Positions 23,400-32,257 of a DNA stretch of 32,278 nt are shown here, piece by piece. Numbering within the stretch: position 1 is the stretch's first letter; each line of letters begins with the position of its first letter. Made by a program: the position numbers and the translations under genes. Origin of the DNA: an uncultured Bacilli bacterium (GTDB taxonomy: Bacteria; Bacillota_I; Bacilli_A; RF39; UBA660); assembly GCA_947624955.1 (NCBI GenBank), contig CANQMM010000013.1, positions 1 through 32,278 on the forward strand, in the 5' to 3' direction. The notes under the pieces were generated by a model that saw nothing but the letters and a program-made list of their open reading frames with translations, ran no database searches and was not told the origin of the DNA.

Positions 23400-25034
23400 A
23401 TGAAAAATATCGAGAAAAAGGAAGAAACCAAGAAGAATTATACACCATTTAAGATTATTGCGGTTATGGCTTTAATATTTGTTGTAATGGCTTGCTTTGT
23501 GAAAAGTGCTTATTTCCAAGATGGACAATATCTAGAGTCATCATCTTCAACTTTGTTTGGGATTGGTGGTCTAGTAGGTTATGCGATACCTATGATGTTT
23601 TATCACTTTGGATTACAGACAGTATTCTTACTTAGTGTTGGTGGCTTATATGGAATATTGAGTAGAACTAGTGGTTATAAAGCAATAGTAGATAAAATTG
23701 GTAAATGGGTTGAGAAACATAAAGTTGTTGCGGTGCTTGTTATATCTTTAATATTTGCTTTATTAACGAGTATTATTAATGATGTAACTATTCTATTCTT
23801 ATTTATTCCTTTCGCAATTAGTGTTTTAACTAAAGGAAAAGTTGATAAGATAGTGGCATTTTGTACGACTTTTGGTTCTATATTTGTCGGAATGGTTGGA
23901 CCAACTATTGCCGGTTATGGCGTTGGGGATTTATATGAAGCGATGAACGTCGACTATGGCAGTAATAGATTAGTGCAAATACTCGTTCTAATGATAGCTT
24001 ATGCATTATTAAATTTATTCTCTATAATGCGGGTTAAAAACCAAGGCCGAAAAGCCGAATTAGTCGAAGATACTTATGAGGTAGAAGAAAAATCGAATAA
24101 GATTAGTGCGGTGCCAATAATGGTATTAGTACTAGCGATTCTTGCGACTTTTATCGGATTTGGATTATCAAAATATGTCTTTGATAAATCTAGTCCAATG
24201 TTAATATTAGGTTTAACATTTGTATTTACTTATTTAGTATTCTTTGTTCTCTATTTTTGGTTATCTAAAGCAGAAAATAAGAGAAAATGGCCTTTAATTG
24301 TCGGTTTAGTTTCTTTAGTATTCATTATTTTATTGGGATACGTCAATTGGTCACAAGTAACCGAATCGACGATATTTACTGATTATAATAATTGGTTAAC
24401 TAAAGAGGTAACCATTACGGTTGAAGAAACCAGTGATTTAGGTGTTACGACAGAAGTCCAAAAACCAATCCTCGGTTATTTAATCGGTAGTACATCGGAA
24501 TTTGGTAATTTAGGAATATATGTAGCCATAATCTACGTTGTTTTATTTGCCATCTTTATCGGTTTATCTTGTAAGTTTAACTTTAATGAGATATTGAGTT
24601 ATTTCTTCGATGGTGCGAAAAGGATTGCCGGACCGGTAGCTATATTCTTATTTGCCAAAATAATTACGGTATGTTCAAGTGGGGTACCAATAATCAATAA
24701 TATGGTTTATAAATTAACGAATATAACGAGTGAGTTCAATGTTTACATCTTGATATTGGTTGCTTTAGTGGGAATTATCTTGAGTGGTGATATCAGTTTC
24801 TTTGTGGCACACGTTGGAACTTATTTAGGAACGATATATGCCGGAAATGCAAGTACTGCCGCGTTAATTGTCAGTACGATATTTGGTTATGGACAATTTA
24901 TATTACCAACAGGTATATTATTGTTAGCAGGATTAAGTTATTGTAAAATCGGCTATGGCGAATGGTTTAAATACATATGGAAATATCTTCTAGGTCTCTT
25001 AGCTATTTTAGTAATTTTATTCTTAATATTCTAA
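23400..25034 (+). CDS. Polytopic membrane transporter, ion-transporter (YfcC/CitM-like) superfamily
   Basis: A 544-residue protein with about twelve membrane helices in two halves. After a charged N-terminus (1-17) the first half has an FALLTSIINDVTILFLFIP stretch, an Asn-Asp motif in a helix break as seen in ion-transporter-superfamily carriers. A cytoplasmic acidic linker lies around 215-240. The second half has an SSGVPIINN loop, LSGDISFFVAHVGTY and an FILPTGILLLAGLSYCKIGYGEW end, similar to the last helices of YfcC-type carriers of amino acids or dicarboxylates. The substrate cannot be read from the sequence. AGGAGG precedes the ATG. It is flanked by terminators on both sides, so it stands alone. 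General class fairly secure, exact family uncertain. Confidence 0.6.
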   Translation: MKNIEKKEETKKNYTPFKIIAVMALIFVVMACFVKSAYFQDGQYLESSSSTLFGIGGLVGYAIPMMFYHFGLQTVFLLSVGGLYGILSRTSGYKAIVDKIGKWVEKHKVVAVLVISLIFALLTSIINDVTILFLFIPFAISVLTKGKVDKIVAFCTTFGSIFVGMVGPTIAGYGVGDLYEAMNVDYGSNRLVQILVLMIAYALLNLFSIMRVKNQGRKAELVEDTYEVEEKSNKISAVPIMVLVLAILATFIGFGLSKYVFDKSSPMLILGLTFVFTYLVFFVLYFWLSKAENKRKWPLIVGLVSLVFIILLGYVNWSQVTESTIFTDYNNWLTKEVTITVEETSDLGVTTEVQKPILGYLIGSTSEFGNLGIYVAIIYVVLFAIFIGLSCKFNFNEILSYFFDGAKRIAGPVAIFLFAKIITVCSSGVPIINNMVYKLTNITSEFNVYILILVALVGIILSGDISFFVAHVGTYLGTIYAGNASTAALIVSTIFGYGQFILPTGILLLAGLSYCKIGYGEWFKYIWKYLLGLLAILVILFLIF

Positions 25035-25054
25035 GCACCGTATGGTGCTTTTTT
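25034..25054 (+). terminator. Terminator of the transporter gene
   Basis: AGCACC-GTAT-GGTGCT (25034-25049) followed by T; begins on the last base of the stop codon. Confidence 0.9.
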
Positions 25055-25095
25055 CTTGGTTCAATGACAATAGGATAAGGAAAAATCATCTTTTT

Positions 25096-25142
25096 TGATT
25101 AAAAAATAAAGTTAATCATCATAATATTAGTGAGGTGATTAA
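25096..25142 (+). promoter_or_regulatory. Alternating inverted repeats in the leader of the clp gene
   Basis: TGATTAA (25096-25102), TTAATCA (25112-25118) and TGATTAA (25136-25142) can pair in two exclusive ways. The second pairing would enclose the GAGG ribosome site and reach into the start codon. Neither a CIRCE element nor a CtsR-type heptad repeat is seen, and no clear promoter is visible. Confidence 0.35.
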
Positions 25143-27202
25143 TGATGTTTGAAAACTTTGGTAAAGAAGGATGTAATATTTTACAAGATGCGGAAAATGA
25201 AATGTTAGAATTATACCATCCGTATGTTGGGAGTGAACATTTATTATTAAGTTTATTAAAGAATGATGAGTACACAAGTCGAGTATTTGCTAAGTACGGA
25301 GTAAGTTATCAAAGTTTTAGAAATGAGTTAATTTCAGTAGTTGGTGGGGCGAGTAAGAAAAGTGAATACATTTTATATACCCCATTATTAAGAAGAATAA
25401 TCGATAGTGCTTTAAAGATGGCGGAAGAAGAAAACGAAGGAAGAGTTACCGGGGAATATCTAATTAGAGGACTAATCGAAGAAAGCGATGGAATAGCTAT
25501 TAGATTATTAAAGAATATGGATGTCAATTTAAAAGAAATTAAAGAGCAATTAAATATTACCAAAGAGATAACCGTTTTAAATGAATATGGGAATCTACTG
25601 ACCGGGGAGAACGAAAAACTAATTGGAAGAGATAAAGAAATAGAAGAAATATTCAATATTCTTTTAAAGAAAAATAAAGCTAATCCGTTATTAGTGGGTA
25701 AAGCTGGTGTTGGAAAAAGTGCTATTGCGATGGAAATAGCAAGAAGAATAACTATAGGAGAAGTACCAACTAAATTACTAGGTTATCAAGTATATAATTT
25801 AAGTTTAGCTTCTTTAGTAAGTGGGACAAAATACCGGGGAGATTTTGAAAACCGGATGGAAGATATTTTAAAAGAAATTGAAAATAATAAGATAATTTTA
25901 TTTATTGATGAAATTCACGGAATAATCAATGCTGGTAGTGCGGAGGGAGCAGTCAGTGCTGCTGAGATATTAAAACCCTATTTAGCTAAAGGAAAAATCA
26001 GAATTATTGGAGCAACAACGGAAAGAGAATATAATCAGTATTTAGTTAAAGATAAAGCTATTGCTAGAAGATTTGATGTCGTAAGATTAAGAGAACCAAG
26101 TATGAGTGAAACTTTGGAGATATTGAAGGGAATTAAAGATGAGTATGAAGAGTTTCACGGGGTCGAAATAAGTAATGCGGTATTAAATGAAATCGTTATT
26201 TTAAGTAATCAATATATGAAAGATAAAGCTAATCCGGACCGAGCGATCGAACTTTTAGATTTAACGTGTGCTTCCGTGCAAGATAAAGATATATTACGAA
26301 ATTTAAAGAGGGAGAAGGAAATAGCGGTAGTCAATAATGATTATGAACAAGCCCAAAGAATTACTAAGAAGATAATTAAATTAAGTAAAGTAAAGACGGA
26401 GATTAGGGTTGAAGATGTTTATAAAGTTTTAAATAATAAGTTAGGTATTAATGCTTTAGAGAGTAAAGATATAATGAAGAGAGTTAAAGAGAAGCTAGAA
26501 GCAATTATTGGTCAGGATGAGGTTAAAACACGGTTATATAATCTAGTAAATTATAAATTAAATCATCACGGAGTGTTGTCAGCATTACTAGTGGGACCAA
26601 CCGGGGTCGGCAAGACGGAGAGTGTAAAATTAATTGCGGAAGGATTGGGCGTTAATAATTTTTTACGATTAGATATGAGTGAGTACAATTTAGAAACATC
26701 TATTAATAAGTTAATCGGTGTAAGTTCAGGATATGTCGGATATAATGATGGTCATGAATTAGAAAAGATTAAATTAAAACCTTATTCAGTAATACTAGTC
26801 GATGAAGTCGAAAAAGCCCATCCTAAAGTCTTAAATTTATTCTTACAAATCCTAGATGAAGGATTTATTACCGATGCAATGGGAGATGTTATCGATTTTA
26901 GTAATACTTTAATATTTTTTACGAGTAATTTAGGAATTAAGAAGATGGTGGGATTTAAAGAAAGTTTTAATAATGATTTAGAAGAATTCTTTACGCCGGA
27001 ATTACTAGGAAGATTTGATGAAATATTAAGATTTAAAGAGGTAACTAAAGAGGATGTCTTAAAGTATATTGAAAAGTATGTACCTAATAAAAAGGATAAT
27101 TTAGAGGAGATATTAAAAAGAAGTAATTATGAAAAATATGGACTAAGAAATATTAAAAGAGTAATAAGGACACTAGAAATGGAAGAAATGGCATATAATT
27201 AA
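25142..27202 (+). CDS. ClpC-type AAA+ unfoldase, compact form
   Basis: A 686-residue Hsp100 ATPase, shorter than the roughly 810-850 residues of ClpC. N-domain 1-140 with the SEHLLLSLL repeat core. First AAA+ domain: IGRDKEIEEI, Walker A GKAGVGKS (186-193), Walker B ILFIDEIHG (252-260), ATTEREY sensor and ARRFD arginine finger. The middle domain (about 380-425) is reduced but keeps a short coiled coil. Second AAA+ domain: GPTGVGKT (485-492), VDEVEKAH (553-560), TSNLG, and VGF at 603-605, at the place of the ClpP-docking loop of ClpC. The C-terminal subdomain is short. It should unfold substrates for ClpP. Unlike Bacillus it is not in a ctsR-mcsA-mcsB operon. Two ATG codons (25142, 25145) are possible starts. 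Confidence 0.9.
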   Translation: MMFENFGKEGCNILQDAENEMLELYHPYVGSEHLLLSLLKNDEYTSRVFAKYGVSYQSFRNELISVVGGASKKSEYILYTPLLRRIIDSALKMAEEENEGRVTGEYLIRGLIEESDGIAIRLLKNMDVNLKEIKEQLNITKEITVLNEYGNLLTGENEKLIGRDKEIEEIFNILLKKNKANPLLVGKAGVGKSAIAMEIARRITIGEVPTKLLGYQVYNLSLASLVSGTKYRGDFENRMEDILKEIENNKIILFIDEIHGIINAGSAEGAVSAAEILKPYLAKGKIRIIGATTEREYNQYLVKDKAIARRFDVVRLREPSMSETLEILKGIKDEYEEFHGVEISNAVLNEIVILSNQYMKDKANPDRAIELLDLTCASVQDKDILRNLKREKEIAVVNNDYEQAQRITKKIIKLSKVKTEIRVEDVYKVLNNKLGINALESKDIMKRVKEKLEAIIGQDEVKTRLYNLVNYKLNHHGVLSALLVGPTGVGKTESVKLIAEGLGVNNFLRLDMSEYNLETSINKLIGVSSGYVGYNDGHELEKIKLKPYSVILVDEVEKAHPKVLNLFLQILDEGFITDAMGDVIDFSNTLIFFTSNLGIKKMVGFKESFNNDLEEFFTPELLGRFDEILRFKEVTKEDVLKYIEKYVPNKKDNLEEILKRSNYEKYGLRNIKRVIRTLEMEEMAYN

Positions 27203-27212
27203 ATATGTTTTT

Positions 27213-27241
27213 TTGCTTTTAGGAGAAATATTTGGTAAAAT
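27213..27241 (+). promoter_or_regulatory. Promoter of cysS
   Basis: TTGCTT (27213-27218), 17-bp spacer, TAAAAT (27236-27241); only about 19 bases before the ATG at 27260, so the leader is very short. Confidence 0.5.
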
Positions 27242-27259
27242 GTAGGGGTGGTGACATAT

Positions 27260-28570
27260 ATGAAAATATATAATAGTTTAACAGATAAAAAAGAAGAATT
27301 TGTGCCGATTAATCCGGGAAAAGTGACAATGTATGTTTGTGGACCAACGGTCTATAATTATGTTCATATTGGCAATATGCGGCCGGTGATTACGTTTGAT
27401 ATGGTCTATAACTATTTTAAATATTTAGGTTATGAGGTAACTTATGCGAGTAATTTTACGGATGTCAATCCGAAGATTATCGCAGCTGCTAAAGAGTTAG
27501 GCATTACCGAAAGAGAAGTAGCAGATAAATTTATTAAAGCTTATATGGATGATTTAAGTAGTTATAATTGTAGCAAGATTGATTACCGACCAAGAGTTAT
27601 TGAACATATGGAAGATATCTTTAATTTTATAAAAGCATTGATTGCTAAAGATATGGCTTATGTAGTCGATGGCGATGTCTATTTTAGAGTAAGTAAAATT
27701 AAAGATTATGGAATATTATCTAAGCAGAATGTCGAAGAATTAATTAGCGGAGCAAGAGTAGAAATCGATGATAAGAAAGAAGATCCTTTAGATTTTGCTT
27801 TATGGCGGAAGACGACGGAAGGTGAGCAGTTTGAATCTCCTTGGGGAGTAGGCATTCCCGGATGGCATACCGAGTGTGTCGTAATGATCAATAGTTTATT
27901 TGGGAGCAAGATCGATATTCACGGTGGGGGCGTCGATTTAAAATTTCCGCATCACGAAAATGAGATAGCCCAAAGTATGGCTTTAAATAATACCCATTTA
28001 GCTAATTATTGGCTGCACAATGGCCATATAAATGTCGATGGGGAAAAGATGAGTAAGAGTTTAGGAAACTTTATTCTAGCAAAGGATTTTATCAAAATGC
28101 ATAGTGCAAATGTCATAAAGATTGCTATGTTTAAGACCCATTACCGCTTACCACTTAATTTTACGGATGAGGTATTTAATGAAGCGCAAGTAATTGATGA
28201 AAAGATTGCTAATGTATTAAAGCAAGCGAATGTAGTTATTCAGTTAAATAATCTTGAGGTCGGTAAAGTTAAGACGGATGAGAAGATTAACGCAATAATG
28301 GATGAAGATTTTAATACTCCTAATTTAATTACTTATTTACTAGATTTAGTTAAAGACTTAAATAATGCTCTAAGAAAAAATGAGACAATAGAGGAATTAT
28401 ATGATAGAATAGTATTAATAAATCAAATACTTGGATTAAAGTATGATTTATTAGTGATGAGTGAAGAAGATAAAGAATTGTATAAGAAATGGTTAGAATA
28501 TCGTAGTAATAAAGATTTTATTAATGCGGATAAATTAAGAGAAATATTAATGAATAAAGGAATATTATAG
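27260..28570 (+). CDS. cysS: Cysteinyl-tRNA synthetase
   Basis: A 436-residue class I synthetase that charges tRNA-Cys with cysteine. Signature HIGN at 36-39 and KMSKS at 263-267. The zinc site that selects cysteine is complete: C27, C206 (GWHTEC), H231 and E235 (HHENE). The C-terminal anticodon-binding part is somewhat shorter than in E. coli (461 residues in total). Two small departures from the common family sequence: NFTDVNPKII where NITDVDDKII is usual. ATG 27260 is preferred over the GTG codons at 27248 and 27251, which fall within the AGGGGTGGTGA ribosome site. yugP follows after eight bases, suggesting one transcript. Confidence 0.97.
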   Translation: MKIYNSLTDKKEEFVPINPGKVTMYVCGPTVYNYVHIGNMRPVITFDMVYNYFKYLGYEVTYASNFTDVNPKIIAAAKELGITEREVADKFIKAYMDDLSSYNCSKIDYRPRVIEHMEDIFNFIKALIAKDMAYVVDGDVYFRVSKIKDYGILSKQNVEELISGARVEIDDKKEDPLDFALWRKTTEGEQFESPWGVGIPGWHTECVVMINSLFGSKIDIHGGGVDLKFPHHENEIAQSMALNNTHLANYWLHNGHINVDGEKMSKSLGNFILAKDFIKMHSANVIKIAMFKTHYRLPLNFTDEVFNEAQVIDEKIANVLKQANVVIQLNNLEVGKVKTDEKINAIMDEDFNTPNLITYLLDLVKDLNNALRKNETIEELYDRIVLINQILGLKYDLLVMSEEDKELYKKWLEYRSNKDFINADKLREILMNKGIL

Positions 28571-28578
28571 GAGGAAAA

Positions 28579-29250
28579 ATGGATTTAATTTTATTATTAA
28601 TTATTTTAATAGTTCCGGCAGTAGCACAGTTTAAAGTAACTAGTAGTTATAGTAAATATAAAGGAATTAAGAATAGTCAAAATATCAGTGGTTTTGAGGT
28701 AGCTAGAAAGATATTAGATGCCAATGGCTTAGAGAATATTCACGTTGTTGAGGTGCAAGGAGAACTTACAGACCATTATGATCCGAAAAGAAAAGTAGTA
28801 AGATTATCGACAGATATATTTCACGGAGAGACGGTAGCAGCGATGGCGGTGGCGGCACACGAATGTGGGCACGCGATTCAAGATAAAGAAGGATATAGTT
28901 ATATGCGTTTTAGAGCAATGATTTTTCCGGTAGTTAATGTGGCAACAACTTTTTCTTATATCGTCATCTTATTAGGATTATTATTTCAAGCCCTTAACTT
29001 AGTATGGTTAGGGATTGCGATGACAGGAACAGGTTTAATTTTTCAATTAGTGACTTTACCGGTAGAATTTGATGCTAGTAAGCGAGCTAAAGGCATAATT
29101 GCGACGATGGGTATGGCTTCTGATGGGGAAAACGTCGGAGTTGCTAATATGCTGCAAGCAGCAGCGATGACCTATGTTGCGGGAGTTATTGCTAGTGCTT
29201 TACAAATTCTCAGATTAGTATTGATATTTGGAGGAGATAGAAGGGACTAA
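28579..29250 (+). CDS. yugP: YugP-like membrane zinc metallopeptidase (Zn_peptidase_2)
   Basis: A 223-residue membrane protein of the YugP family, predicted zinc peptidases of unknown substrate. The N-terminal helix (2-17) is followed by the zinc motif HECGH at 94-98 in a VAAHECGHAIQ context, and by two to three hydrophobic helices (about 117-160 and 195-218). A further PVEFDASKRAKGI block is characteristic of the family and supplies a glutamate likely to be the third zinc ligand. The length is normal (about 225). AGGAGG precedes the ATG. It lies eight bases behind cysS; a hairpin with a T-tract follows it. Family assignment is strong, function not known from experiments that I can name. Confidence 0.88.
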   Translation: MDLILLLIILIVPAVAQFKVTSSYSKYKGIKNSQNISGFEVARKILDANGLENIHVVEVQGELTDHYDPKRKVVRLSTDIFHGETVAAMAVAAHECGHAIQDKEGYSYMRFRAMIFPVVNVATTFSYIVILLGLLFQALNLVWLGIAMTGTGLIFQLVTLPVEFDASKRAKGIIATMGMASDGENVGVANMLQAAAMTYVAGVIASALQILRLVLIFGGDRRD

Positions 29251-29262
29251 AGTCCTTTTTAT
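29241..29262 (+). terminator. Hairpin between yugP and the plsC-like gene
   Basis: AAGGGACT (29241-29248) with AGTCCTTT (29251-29258), a very tight two-base loop as drawn, then a T-rich tract. It overlaps the yugP stop; probably a leaky terminator. Confidence 0.55.
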
Positions 29263-29272
29263 TTATTAGGAT

Positions 29273-29866
29273 ATGAAAGTTAATAAAATGAAAGATCCGG
29301 TATTTTATCGAATAGTTAGGCCAATAATTACTTTTCTTTTTAAAATATTTTATTTACCAACGATTAGGGGTAAAGAAAATATTCCGAAGAGGGGTAGAGT
29401 TATCCTAGCAGGTAACCATACAAATAACTTGGATTGTTTATTACTGATAAGTTCAACGAAAAGATGTATTCATTTTCTAGCTAAAGATTCTTTATATAAA
29501 GGATGGAAAAAAGGAATATTTAAAAATATGGGAATTATTCCAGTGGACCGGAGTAAGAAAAATAAAGAAGCAATGGACTTAGCTAGAGAATGCTTAAATA
29601 ACGATTTAGTTATTGGGATATTTCCGGAAGGAACGATCAATAGAACTAATGAGGTAATAATGCCTTTTAAAATGGGGAGTGTAAAGATGGCGAGTGATAC
29701 GGATAGTATGATAGTTCCTTTTATTATTACGGGAAAGTATAAATTATTTAGAAAAAAAATCAATATAGAGTTTTTAAAACCAATCAAGATAAATAAAGTT
29801 AATTTAGAAGAAGAAAATGAGCGTCTGATGAATATTATTAAAGAAGGATTGGAAGGGAGAAAATAA
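29273..29866 (+). CDS. plsC: PlsC-like 1-acyl-sn-glycerol-3-phosphate acyltransferase (first copy)
   Basis: A 197-residue membrane-associated acyltransferase expected to add the second acyl chain to lysophosphatidic acid. Acyltransferase motif I NHTNNLD (H49, D54), motif II GIIPVDR (87-93) and motif III FPEGT (117-121) are all present. A single hydrophobic stretch near the N-terminus (17-30) anchors it. The start is uncertain: ATG 29273 has AGGA only two bases away, whereas ATG 29288 lacks a ribosome site at proper distance. It is followed after one base by the AMP-forming ligase gene, so the products likely act in the same pathway. Substrate preference cannot be told from the motifs. Confidence 0.85.
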   Translation: MKVNKMKDPVFYRIVRPIITFLFKIFYLPTIRGKENIPKRGRVILAGNHTNNLDCLLLISSTKRCIHFLAKDSLYKGWKKGIFKNMGIIPVDRSKKNKEAMDLARECLNNDLVIGIFPEGTINRTNEVIMPFKMGSVKMASDTDSMIVPFIITGKYKLFRKKINIEFLKPIKINKVNLEEENERLMNIIKEGLEGRK

Positions 29867-29867
29867 G

Positions 29868-31631
29868 ATGGGATTTATTAACCGTTTACTATTAAAAATA
29901 TTTAAGAAAAAAGGACCGGAAAGTCCGTGGTTAGCTTATTATTCCGAAGAAGATCGAAGTATTAAATTTACGGATAAATCGATTTATGATTATTTGGAAG
30001 ATTGTGTAGGTAAGGATTTAGATTTCTATGCCCTAAATTATTTTGGGACAAGAATTACTTATGGGGAAATGTTTAAAAGGATAGAATTAATTGGAAGAAG
30101 TTTAAGAAGTTTAGGAGTTAAAAAGGGTGATATTGTAACGATTTGTATGCCAAATACTCCGGAAGCGGTCGAAACCTTTTATGCGATTAATTATATTGGC
30201 GCCGTTGCCGATATGATTCATCCCTTATCAGGAGCTTTAGAGATAAAGCATTATTTACAAGAGTCGAAATCGCGGATTTTACTTTTATATGATGCTGATT
30301 ATGAAAAAGTAAAAGATCTATTAGAAGATACAGCAGTTTATAAGACGATTATTCTTTCCGTTAGTGAATCGATGCCAAGAATGTTAAGTATTGGTTATAA
30401 ATTAACGCAGGGATTAAAAATAAAGAAACCAAAAGTTAATGATAAAGACTTTATGAGTTGGGAAGAATTTTTAAATTTAGGTTATGGTTATAAAAAAGAT
30501 GTTAAAGTAAGTATGGCTAAAGAAGATTTAGCAATTATCTTACATAGTGGAGGAACAACAGGAACACCCAAGGGCATTATGATTAGTAATTATGCCTTTA
30601 ATGCTTTAGCTCAACAAAGTAGTATCAATGTTATTGAGGTAAGACCGCAAGATAAGATAATGACGATTTTACCAATTTTCCACGGTTTTGGGTTAGGAGT
30701 ATGTGTACATACGCCTTTATGCTTAAGAGTCGAGGTTATCTTAATTCCGGAATTTGAAGGAAAAAGATTTCATAAAACGATTCAGAAATATCGCCCAAAT
30801 ATTATCGCGGGAGTTCCAACATTATGGGAAGCAATGCTAAGTAATAAAAGATTTGAAGAGGTTAATCTATCTTGTTTAAAGTATGTGATTAGTGGTGGCG
30901 ATTTCTTAACTATCAATATGGAAGAAAGAATGAATAATTTTTTAAGAAGCCACGGAGCGAGCATTGCCATAACTAAGGGGTATGGAATGACGGAGAGCGT
31001 CGCCGCAACTGCTTATACCTTTGAGGGAACGAATGAACCGGGTTCAATTGGTATTCCGATGATCAATAATGATTTTTGTATATGTGCACCGGATAGTATC
31101 GAGCCTTTACCATATGGGGAAGAAGGAGAGATATGTGTCAATGGTCCAACACTAATGATGGGTTATTATAATAATGAAAAGGAAACTTTAAATGTTTTAA
31201 AGAAACATAAAGATGGCAAGATATGGTTACATACTGGCGATATTGGTTATATTGCTCCGAATGGGGTTATCTATTTTACGCAAAGATTAAAAAGAGTAAT
31301 TATTTCTAGTGGGTTTAATGTTTATCCGAGTGCAATTGAAGAGGTTATCAGTAAACATCCAATGGTTAAAGCTTGTTGTGTCATCGGTGTTCCGCATCCT
31401 TATAAAATGAATGTGGCGAAAGCTTTTGTCGTATTAAATGATGGGGTAGAACCTAGTGAGAAATTGAAAAAAGAAATTCGCGATTTATGTAAAAAGGAAT
31501 TAGCAGTTTATTCCGTACCTAAAGAGATTGAATTTAGGAGTAGTTTACCCCAAACTTTATATAAGAAAGTAGATTATAAAGCTTTGGAAAAAGAAGAAAA
31601 GGCATTGAAGAAAAATGAAGAAGTTAAATGA
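29868..31631 (+). CDS. AMP-forming acyl-CoA/acyl-ACP synthetase-like ligase
   Basis: A 587-residue member of the adenylate-forming superfamily, which activates carboxylic acids as AMP esters and transfers them to CoA or a carrier protein. Core motifs in order: HSGGTTGTPKG (226-236), GYGMTES (371-377), TGD (456-458), KRVIISSGFNVYP (475-487) and the C-terminal lysine K567 in a LPQTLYKKV context. Around K567 the usual Gly of the GK pair is Lys. An N-terminal basic amphipathic start (1-15) may touch the membrane. It is flanked at one-base and overlapping distance by two PlsC-like genes, the same pair of activities that are fused in the Aas protein of enterobacteria, so a fatty acid activating role in phospholipid acylation is plausible. 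The acceptor is not resolved. Confidence 0.85.
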   Translation: MGFINRLLLKIFKKKGPESPWLAYYSEEDRSIKFTDKSIYDYLEDCVGKDLDFYALNYFGTRITYGEMFKRIELIGRSLRSLGVKKGDIVTICMPNTPEAVETFYAINYIGAVADMIHPLSGALEIKHYLQESKSRILLLYDADYEKVKDLLEDTAVYKTIILSVSESMPRMLSIGYKLTQGLKIKKPKVNDKDFMSWEEFLNLGYGYKKDVKVSMAKEDLAIILHSGGTTGTPKGIMISNYAFNALAQQSSINVIEVRPQDKIMTILPIFHGFGLGVCVHTPLCLRVEVILIPEFEGKRFHKTIQKYRPNIIAGVPTLWEAMLSNKRFEEVNLSCLKYVISGGDFLTINMEERMNNFLRSHGASIAITKGYGMTESVAATAYTFEGTNEPGSIGIPMINNDFCICAPDSIEPLPYGEEGEICVNGPTLMMGYYNNEKETLNVLKKHKDGKIWLHTGDIGYIAPNGVIYFTQRLKRVIISSGFNVYPSAIEEVISKHPMVKACCVIGVPHPYKMNVAKAFVVLNDGVEPSEKLKKEIRDLCKKELAVYSVPKEIEFRSSLPQTLYKKVDYKALEKEEKALKKNEEVK

Positions 31632-32202
31632 ATGGGGTTATAAATTATTAAAACCGATATTAGGACCCATATATAAGTTATATTATCATCCGCAAATTAT
31701 CAATAAAGAGGTTATTCCGCAAAGGGGACCAATACTAATTGTAGGAAATCATAAACATTTAATGGACCAATGTTCTATTATTGTGGCAACTAAAAGAGTA
31801 GTTCATTATATGGCTAAAAAGGAATATTTTGAGGGTAAGTTTGCGTGGTTTTTTAAGATAACTGGTTGTATCAGTGTCGATAGAAGTACCCACGATGATG
31901 AAGCTAAATCACTGGCAATAGCGGTATTGAATAAGGGGGGTGCTGTTGGCTTGTTTCCGGAAGGAACGCGGAATAAGACGGAAGAATTCTTGTTACCTTT
32001 TAAATTTGGGACAGTAGCAATGGCCCAAAAGACCAATGCGACGATAGTACCATTTGGAGTAACAGGTGATTATAAGTTTAGAAGCAAAAACTTAAAAGTA
32101 AGATTTGGTACACCTTTTAAGGTTGGGGACATGAGTTTAGAAGAAGCTAATCAAAAACTATATGAAGAGGTTAGTAACTTAATGAAAGCTAATTTGCAAT
32201 AG
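31615..32202 (+). CDS. plsC: PlsC-like acyltransferase (second copy)
   Basis: A 195-residue relative of the acyltransferase encoded at 29273, with motif I NHKHLMD (H46, D51), an ISVDR motif II (86-90) and motif III FPEGTRN (114-120). The start overlaps the ligase gene's end by 17 bases; only a weak AAGG lies ahead, so coupling is likely. Differences between the two copies in the acceptor-side segment after motif II suggest different substrates or chain positions, as in organisms that have separate acyltransferases for lysophosphatidate and for other lysolipids. The transcript likely ends at the hairpin at the edge of the window. Confidence 0.87.
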   Translation: MKKLNEWGYKLLKPILGPIYKLYYHPQIINKEVIPQRGPILIVGNHKHLMDQCSIIVATKRVVHYMAKKEYFEGKFAWFFKITGCISVDRSTHDDEAKSLAIAVLNKGGAVGLFPEGTRNKTEEFLLPFKFGTVAMAQKTNATIVPFGVTGDYKFRSKNLKVRFGTPFKVGDMSLEEANQKLYEEVSNLMKANLQ

Positions 32203-32257
32203 ACTGAATTAAAATGTAAATTCTCTAAAATTAAAAAAAAACAAGTTATAGAATAAA

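Noticed and set aside
25055-25141. CIRCE or CtsR operator upstream of the clp gene
   Set aside because: Neither the TTAGCACTC/GAGTGCTAA pair nor tandem GGTCAAA-type heptads is present.
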